Shown: piece by piece, positions 58,101-64,000 of the stretch
How positions within the stretch are numbered: position 1 is the stretch's first letter
Layout: each line of letters opens with the position of its first letter
NCBI GenBank assembly: GCA_949128115.1
Contig: OX421968.1
Coordinates: 24,598,377 to 24,662,376, forward strand
Direction of reading: 5' to 3'
From: Anaspis maculata
Lineage: Eukaryota > Arthropoda > Insecta > Coleoptera > Scraptiidae
DNA: 64,000 nt
Notes under the pieces: model-generated
Seen by the model: the letters and a program-made list of their open reading frames with translations, nothing else
Told to the model about the DNA's origin: nothing
The model's database searches: none
Program-made: the position numbers and the translations under genes

Positions 58101-59544
58101 AACTGTCCAACATTTGAAATGTCAGTATCGAAAATTTTGTCCTTTTTAAAAACGATATAACTTTGGATTGTCTTAGGGCTAAATTTCAAGTCCAAGTTGC
58201 AACCCGCGCAGCGTGGCGCAAGTAGTCACGTGATCCCTCTGTGCCAGTGAGCAATGAGCATGCCATTATTGGATCACGTGACTACCTGCGCCACGCTGCG
58301 CGGGTTGCAACTCGGACTTGAAATTTGGCCCTTAACCGATTCCGATTTTATTTTGACGGTTGTTTAGATACATCTTCCAGCAATCTACTTGGTTGGCGAG
58401 ATTTTTTGACTCATTCCAATTACATTCGTTACAGGGTGGAATGTAAAGCATTGCAAAATTGTCCTCAATTCAATAGATCCCCATTTTTGTGAACAATTTT
58501 TTGTTCAAATTCTAACGATATAATCATGAAGCCTGATGTCCTATCTCGAAACGGTTTTTGAAGTTTCCAGATCAGAAGTCCAACAATGATGACATGATTT
58601 TTTTTTGTGAAAGTTCCATTTTAGTCATTTTGGTTGGCAATAACTTCGCATTTTTGATGATGGGAACCTCTAATTTTGCATGCTTGTTGCTCGAACTGTT
58701 GAAAAACTGCTGCGCCCTCAGAAACCCCCGTTTTAGATTCCTGGTTTGCGTTCTCGAATGGAAAGGAAATAATTGTGAACGCGCAAAAAAATTGTTTCCA
58801 GATTTCGAAGAATAACTCTCTTTTAACGTCAATCTATTCGATTTATTTAGACTATTTCCAGATCAAAGTCGGTCTCTGTCTGCCTGTCTGTTTGTCTAAC
58901 TCTGTGTAATCGTCAATGATAACTTTCAAACCGGTTCATCCAATTGAGCTGAAATTTGGTATACAGCCATGGTATAGGCGTCTAATGAACTTGTGTGGTT
59001 TTGGTTGGAATCCGCCATATGAGAGCGCACTTATCGCATTGTATCAATATCGGAATTTTTGACGTACGGACGTCAAAGTGGATATGTAGATGTTTTGATG
59101 ATTCAGAAACACATTCTAAAATTTTTGTTTGGATATGTTTCAAAAATATAACTCCTCAATTTCTTATTTTTTTAAAATGTCTAAATTGCAACTTTTGCGA
59201 AAAAAATCATATCATTGTTAAACTTCTGATCTGGAAAATTCAAAAACCGTTTCAAGAAAAGACCTCAGGCTTCATGATTGTATAGTTGGAATTTGAAAAA
59301 AAAAAAACAGTTCACAAAAACGGGGATCTATTGAACTAAGCACAATTTTGCAAGGCTTTACATTCCACCCTGTAACGAATGTAATTTGATTGATTGATTG
59401 AAAACTCTCGCAAACGGAGATTGCTTGAAGATGTATCTAACCAACCGTAAAGACAAAATTGGAATCGGTTGAGACAATTCAAAGTTACACAATTTTGAAA
59501 AAGGGCAAAATTCTCGATACCGACATTTCAAATGTTGAGCAGTT
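58101..59544. mobile_element. FB11, foldback inside the P-like gene
   Basis: Ends AACTGYYCAACATTTGAAAT, flanked by TA at 58099-58100 and 59545-59546. ACAGGGTG at 58431 and CACCCTGT at 59366 are symmetric. The left arm carries a MITE that the right arm lacks. A degenerate (CTGT)n lies near 58875. Confidence 0.85.
58176..58331. mobile_element. 156-bp MITE with TTA duplication
   Basis: TTA at 58173-58175 and 58332-58334. Inverted ends GGGCTAAATTTCAAGTCC / GGGCCAAATTTCAAGTCC, then GTTGCAACCCGCGCAGCGTG. The matching position in the FB11 right arm is empty. TTA duplication fits PIF/Harbinger-type MITEs. Confidence 0.9.
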
Positions 59545-60383
59545 TAGATCTCATCGTTATTTGCCAACCACTAACGAACGAATACTGTCCAGTGCAATCT
59601 GCACCGGACTTGAGATCAAATAATTTACACTGGTCCATCCCAGTCAGTAACTTTGACTATAAATACCAGTGAGGTGTGGCAACATTACACAGAAAATTGA
59701 GAATGTTTCTATGGCACTGGCCACAGAGCTGCTAAGCTGGGCAGCAGCTAGTTTTACCTTCATCTTCAAGTAAGAATCAGAGAAATTAAAATGTTCTTTA
59801 CGGAGTCTCGGGAGAGATTTACTAGATTTCTTTTGGTCAATATTAAAGACTCCTTCAATATATTCAAACTTGGCGTATTTGTGCGGTTCAAATTGGATCT
59901 TACACCGGAGAAGGGAATTGCTGGTATTTTTGAGGAGGTGTGGGACATCAAGGATGGTGACAATCGGTTGATCATTAACACAGAAATTGATACAGACTTT
60001 GTCTGGGGTGTCGTTCTGAGCACAAAGTCTTCGTTGCAAACTGGTTGGTGGGACCCTGGTCGCAGACAGTCGCTACAACATTCAAACCAACGGCTTGAAG
60101 TTGTCCTATTACTTCTTTGATAATAAGCTTTAGATTGATGCTGGAAATGGTACCGACAGTAAAGTAATAGGCGAGGCAATCATCTGTTTCCATTGTTTCC
60201 GCCAACCCCTGACCATAAAAACTAAAGCATGGTTGGCTGCTCTGTTTGTCCTTCCCAAAGAACCTAAATCTTCATAGCCACTAATCTTCTGCTTTGAAAA
60301 TTCATAACGAAATCCCTGCGACAGCGAAATTTCTTCAAAATGCAATGCACAAGTGCGATTTGCAGATTTCGTTTTGAGAACTA

Positions 60384-61445
60384 AACTGCTGGACAACGAA
60401 GTTGTCGGTATCGGAAAAATGGTCCGACTTTGAAGACCAATAACTTCCGATTGCCGGATGCGATTTCCATTTTGTTTATTGTGTTTAATTAGCCTAATGC
60501 TTCTGTGATCTACCCTATGAAAGTGAATGTTGAAAAACTTCATGTAAAATTTCTACAGGGTAATACGTGAAATGCTGCAAAATTGTACCGACTTCATCGT
60601 ACCCCCATTTGTCGAAAAATTTTTTTTATGTATTCTAATACAAAAATCATGAAGTGTGGTGTCTTACCCCGACACTGTTTTGGAATTATCCGGATTGGAA
60701 GTCTAACAACAAAGATATAAATTTTTATTTTGAATGTTACAGATTTGCCTTGTTGGCACGCGAGATTAAGTCACGTCTGATGAATGGATGTTGACATTGA
60801 GCAAGATTGTTCGTACAACAGTCCAAAACAATTGAACTTTCAACACAACCCGAATATTTGGTGTAGAGCCAAGCAGGGGGCACTTTTTCAAGTGGTTGTC
60901 CCTGCCTGTTTTTCGAACGTTGGATTTCGTCAGAATTTCATCAGAACTTTGGATATGAAACATGTTCTATTTGCAGATTAAGGCCCCTGAACATGGTTAC
61001 GATGTGAAACTTCAGTGTCCGAGTGAAGTAAAGCCCCCCTGGAGGTTATACTTTTTGTGCTTGTGCCATGCTTGAGTTTCGTAAATATGCAACATTCTAC
61101 ATAAAAATTTATATCTTTAATGTTAGACTTCCAATCCGGGAAATTCCAAAACCGTTCCGAGATAAGACACCACACTTCATAATTTTTGTATTAGAATACA
61201 TAAAAAAATTTTTTTTGGCAAATGGGGGTACGATGAAGTCGTTGCAATTTTGCACCATTTTACGTATCACCCTGTAAAAAATTTATATGAAGTTTCTCAA
61301 CATTCACTATTATAGGATGGGTTACGGAAAGATTAAGCTAGTTAACGCAACAAACAAAATAGAAATCGCAATCGGCAATCGAGAGATATTGACCTACAAA
61401 GTTGAACCATTTTTCCGATACCGACAACTTCGTTGTCCAGCAGTT
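60384..61445. mobile_element. FB12, foldback inside the P-like gene
   Basis: Ends AACTGCTGGACAACGAAGTT, then GTCGGTATCGG, which FB11 also has. TA flanks the left end (60382-60383); the right neighbour is TG, probably mutated. ACAGGGT at 60554 and CACCCTGT at 61268 are symmetric. Confidence 0.8.
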
Positions 61446-61771
61446 TGGTCTGTGTAGATGTTTCAGTATGGCATCATTTATTCCAGTCTCGAATGGAATT
61501 TTCGACAGAATGGCTTTCAAGGTTCGTAGTATATTGGAAATAGAAAAAAATAGGTGCTTTGCTGGAATTAATTAAAACAAAAACGATTTTTTTACCATGG
61601 CAAGCTTACAGTCCCTTCTTCAACATATCAAAAGTCCTCAACTCTGAGACTGCTACAAATCAGTATACAGGGTGAAACTTTTTTTTTTTGCTTTACTTTC
61701 TTTTTTTCTTTGAAAACTGATGACAGAAAAAAACGGTTTCAGGCTAGTTTGATAGGCCATAGTCTTCCAAT

Positions 61772-63489
61772 TAGTGGACGTGGTACAACCGAAATAGGGA
61801 ATATAAGTTGCAAATGATGATAAAGACAAACCACTTTGCAGGGTTACAACTGAGACCTAAATAAACGATTTGACCCGCAGTGCTTTTCTTTTCGTCCCTT
61901 AGGATTTGAATGGCGCCCCTTTTTCAAAATGGCGGATTTTATCTAGGGGCAGAAGGTATCGATTAGCCTGGTGATGTCCAGCTATGTTAAAATATATGGA
62001 GCTCTATCTCGATCGGTTTCTGGGACATCAAACACTATTTAAAAAAATGGTGGAACATTGACATCTGTCGCAGGCAAATTTGGTGGAGGCGCCAAAAGGA
62101 ATTTAGTACTGTCATAAGAAAATTGCCGTAACATTTTTATTTTTCAACCGATTTTGACACAAGCCATCTCATTTTGTAGGAAAGTAAATTCTTCTTGTTA
62201 CCTTATATCTTCCATAAAATAGACATTGAGGAATGTTGAAGAAAAAATTGAAAAATAATTTGAAAAAAAAAAGATTTTTTTCATTTTTTCATTTCCATGA
62301 AAATTGCCTTATTTGTAGACTTTGATGTGCCCTCTCTAAATTTGTACTTTTCCGATTTCTACCTTTGCAGCACGCGCCGCCATATTGAAAAAATGATGTC
62401 TGAAAAGAAGTTTTTGACAAAATCTGAACTTTGGTCTTTGTGACATTGAAATATTTTTATACATATGAAAGCACATTCAATCTTCTACAGTTTGACATCT
62501 GAACCAGCTCTTTGCGATCCGTGGTTCTTGAGTTAGACCTTCTGGAAGTATCAATTTTCGGTTCCAAAAGAAGTGAAAATCACCTCTTGGGGCTGTGCCA
62601 GGTCCACCAATGTTCATGATTTGTGATAAATGACGACGCGTTATTGATGGGTAACTTGATTTAGACATGGTGGTGATCCAGTGGTGAAATCCGGTAGGCG
62701 CGGTCACTATTTAACACCGAAAATTGATACTTCCGGAAGCTCTAGCTCAAGAGCCCCGAGTCGCACAAAGATGGTTCAGGTGTCAAATTGTGGAGAATTG
62801 AATGTACTTTCATACGTATATAAACATTTTAATTTTGCATACTCTAAAATTTAGATATTGTCAAAAACTTCTTTTCAGTTATCATTTTTTCAAGATGGCG
62901 GTGCGCACTGCAAAGATATTAATCGGAAAAATGCAAATTTAGAAAGCGCACATCGAAATCTACAAAAAAGGCAATTTTCATAAACATAAAAAAATAAAAA
63001 AATCTTTTTTTCAAATTATTTTTCAATTTTTTTTTCAACATTCCTCAATGTCTTTTTTATGGGAAGTAGGTAACAAGAAGAATTCACTTTTCTACGAAAT
63101 TAGATGTCTTGTGTTAAGATCGGTTGGAAACTAAAAATGTTACAGCGATTTTCTTATGACCGTACTAAATTCATTTTGGCGCCTCCACCAAATTTGCCTG
63201 CGACAGATGTCAATGTTCCACCATTTTTTTAAATAGTGTGTGATGTCCCAGAAACCGATCGAGACATAGCTCCATATATTTTAACAAAGCTGGACATCAC
63301 CAGGCTAATCGATACCTTCTGCCCCTAGATAAAATCCGCCATTTTGAAAAAGGGGCGCCATTCAAATCCTAAGGGACGAAAAAAAAAGCACTGCGGGTCA
63401 AATCGTTTATTTATGTCTTAGTTACGGTCCTGCAAAGTGGTTTGCCTTTATCATCATTTGCAACTTGTTTTTTCCTACCACGTCCACTA
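61772..63489. mobile_element. FB13, 1.7-kb foldback
   Basis: Ends TAGTGGACGTGGTA, flanked by AAT (61769-61771 and 63490-63492). Arms of about 770 bp, loop about 62560-62722. A solo arm of the same family lies at 19583. The interval 61521-61771 holds no gene but has an ACAGGGTG motif at 61667. Confidence 0.9.
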
Positions 63490-63749
63490 AATAAACATAT
63501 TAAAAATATACCACCCAGCAACTGCTGCGTATCAAGTTATAGGGTGAAAACTATTTTCAACTTCAATTTTTTTTCTTGGTGAAACTGATCTAGATTTAAG
63601 CCGGTTCCAGTTCTTTTGCAAGCTGATAATGTCTTAATGAACATATGAAAAGGACACATCTCTGCATCTGCTGATTTTCAATTTACAGGGTGAAAAGTCA
63701 TTTTCACGTTTCAATTTTTTTCTTGATGAAATCGGCTCACACAACAATT

Positions 63750-64000
63750 ACGACTGGTTTTTCTGTAAACTTGAGGTTTCCAGTCAAAAATATATAAAAA
63801 TAATACATTTCTGCTACAGCTACGTTTTTATTTACAAATTTTACTGTTTGGTTGCGTTCCAAGATTTTTTGAAATTTTGATGCAATATACCCGAATATAC
63901 CCAAACATTCAAATTTGTAAAAAAAAAAAAAAACCGTAGCTGTAGCAGAAATGTATTATTTTGATGTTTGACTAGAAACTTCAAGTTTACAGAAAAATCA
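63750..64000. repeat. FB14, palindrome cut by the window end
   Basis: TTTTTCTGTAAACTTGAGGT at about 63755 mirrors the last bases of the window, with centre near 63868 and shared TACATTTCTGCTACAGCTAC. The right edge lies beyond 64000. 63493-63749 holds ACAGGGTG at 63685 and no gene. Confidence 0.75.

Larger units (their letters stand above)
57442..61520 (-). pseudogene. P-element/THAP9-like transposase, split by FB11 and FB12
   Basis: Read leftward: LSKIPFETGINDAILKHL (about 61510-61450), FB12, TCALHFEEISLSQGFRYEF, then GYEDLGSLGR and NHALVFMVRG (60345-60195). After a frame change it continues AYYFTVGT, GLNVVATVCDQGPTNQ, ILDVPHLLKNTSN (about 59950) and YLKMKVKLAAAQLSSSVASA (about 59735). FB11 follows, then LNQDPVENLFCSIRQHG (about 58030), GLAYVAGYVLKN and a stop at 57442. 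These are RNase H-like and C-terminal motifs of P-superfamily transposases. The usual FDE motif reads FEE, a likely catalytic change. The THAP head is not seen next to it. Frameshifts and both insertions inactivate it. Confidence 0.85.

Overview
This window looks like a piece of an AT-rich animal genome, most probably an insect. The support is the density of eukaryotic transposon classes (non-LTR retrotransposons, piggyBac, hAT, P/THAP, TIR-only MITEs and foldbacks), the microsatellites (GTAG, GTCC, GACA and ATA/TAA runs), and the complete lack of bacterial gene organisation. A hemipteran or lepidopteran is plausible, but the sequence alone does not decide it. I see no convincing host gene. 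Nearly every recognisable reading frame is a decayed transposon gene, and most ORFs longer than 60 codons are chance frames in repeat arms.

Layout. Positions 1-1.7 kb hold a diverged direct repeat. 1.75-13.88 kb is one large foldback (FB1). Its right arm (12.77-13.88 kb) is unbroken, and its left arm is split by four later insertions: a 615-bp element, a LINE fragment, a 3-kb palindrome (FB2) and a satellite-bearing element. Two further palindromes (FB3, FB4) sit near its centre. FB4 carries a possible THAP-type zinc-finger exon. 14.1-24.1 kb is a broken hAT transposase (hAT1) whose C-terminal end lies about 5.2 kb from the rest. The gap is filled by a GGCAGTG cluster, an inverted repeat, a solo foldback arm and three tandem-repeat elements. 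25.2-28.25 kb is a second hAT pseudogene (hAT2, minus strand) split by foldback FB5. 30.7-32.2 kb is a TTAA-flanked piggyBac relic. 33.6-36.5 kb and 39.5-44.2 kb hold minus-strand C-terminal remnants of a reverse-transcriptase-type element, split by FB6 and by a segment carrying FB8. FB7 lies between them. 46.3-52.7 kb is a near-complete I-type LINE (ORF1 zinc knuckle; ORF2 endonuclease, RT and RNase H) with a 1-kb piggyBac relic inside ORF2. 52.7-57.4 kb holds a MITE, FB10 and short repeats. 57.4-61.5 kb is a minus-strand P-element/THAP9-like transposase pseudogene split by FB11 and FB12. FB13 and FB14 close the window.

Main pattern. About fourteen long imperfect palindromes of different sequence occur here. 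Where the target can be reconstructed they fall into two groups: TA duplications with ends starting (A)ACTG (FB1, FB5, FB11, FB12), and 3-bp duplications with ends starting TAG (FB2, FB6, FB13). Four of them share a symmetric internal pair ACAGGGTG...CACCCTGT. Several insertions are exact enough that removing the element and one target copy puts the interrupted reading frame back in register (FB5 in hAT2, FB6 in the RT-type element, piggyBac in the LINE). That makes the calls unusually well supported by sequence alone. Edges given without a target duplication are good to roughly 5-30 bp.
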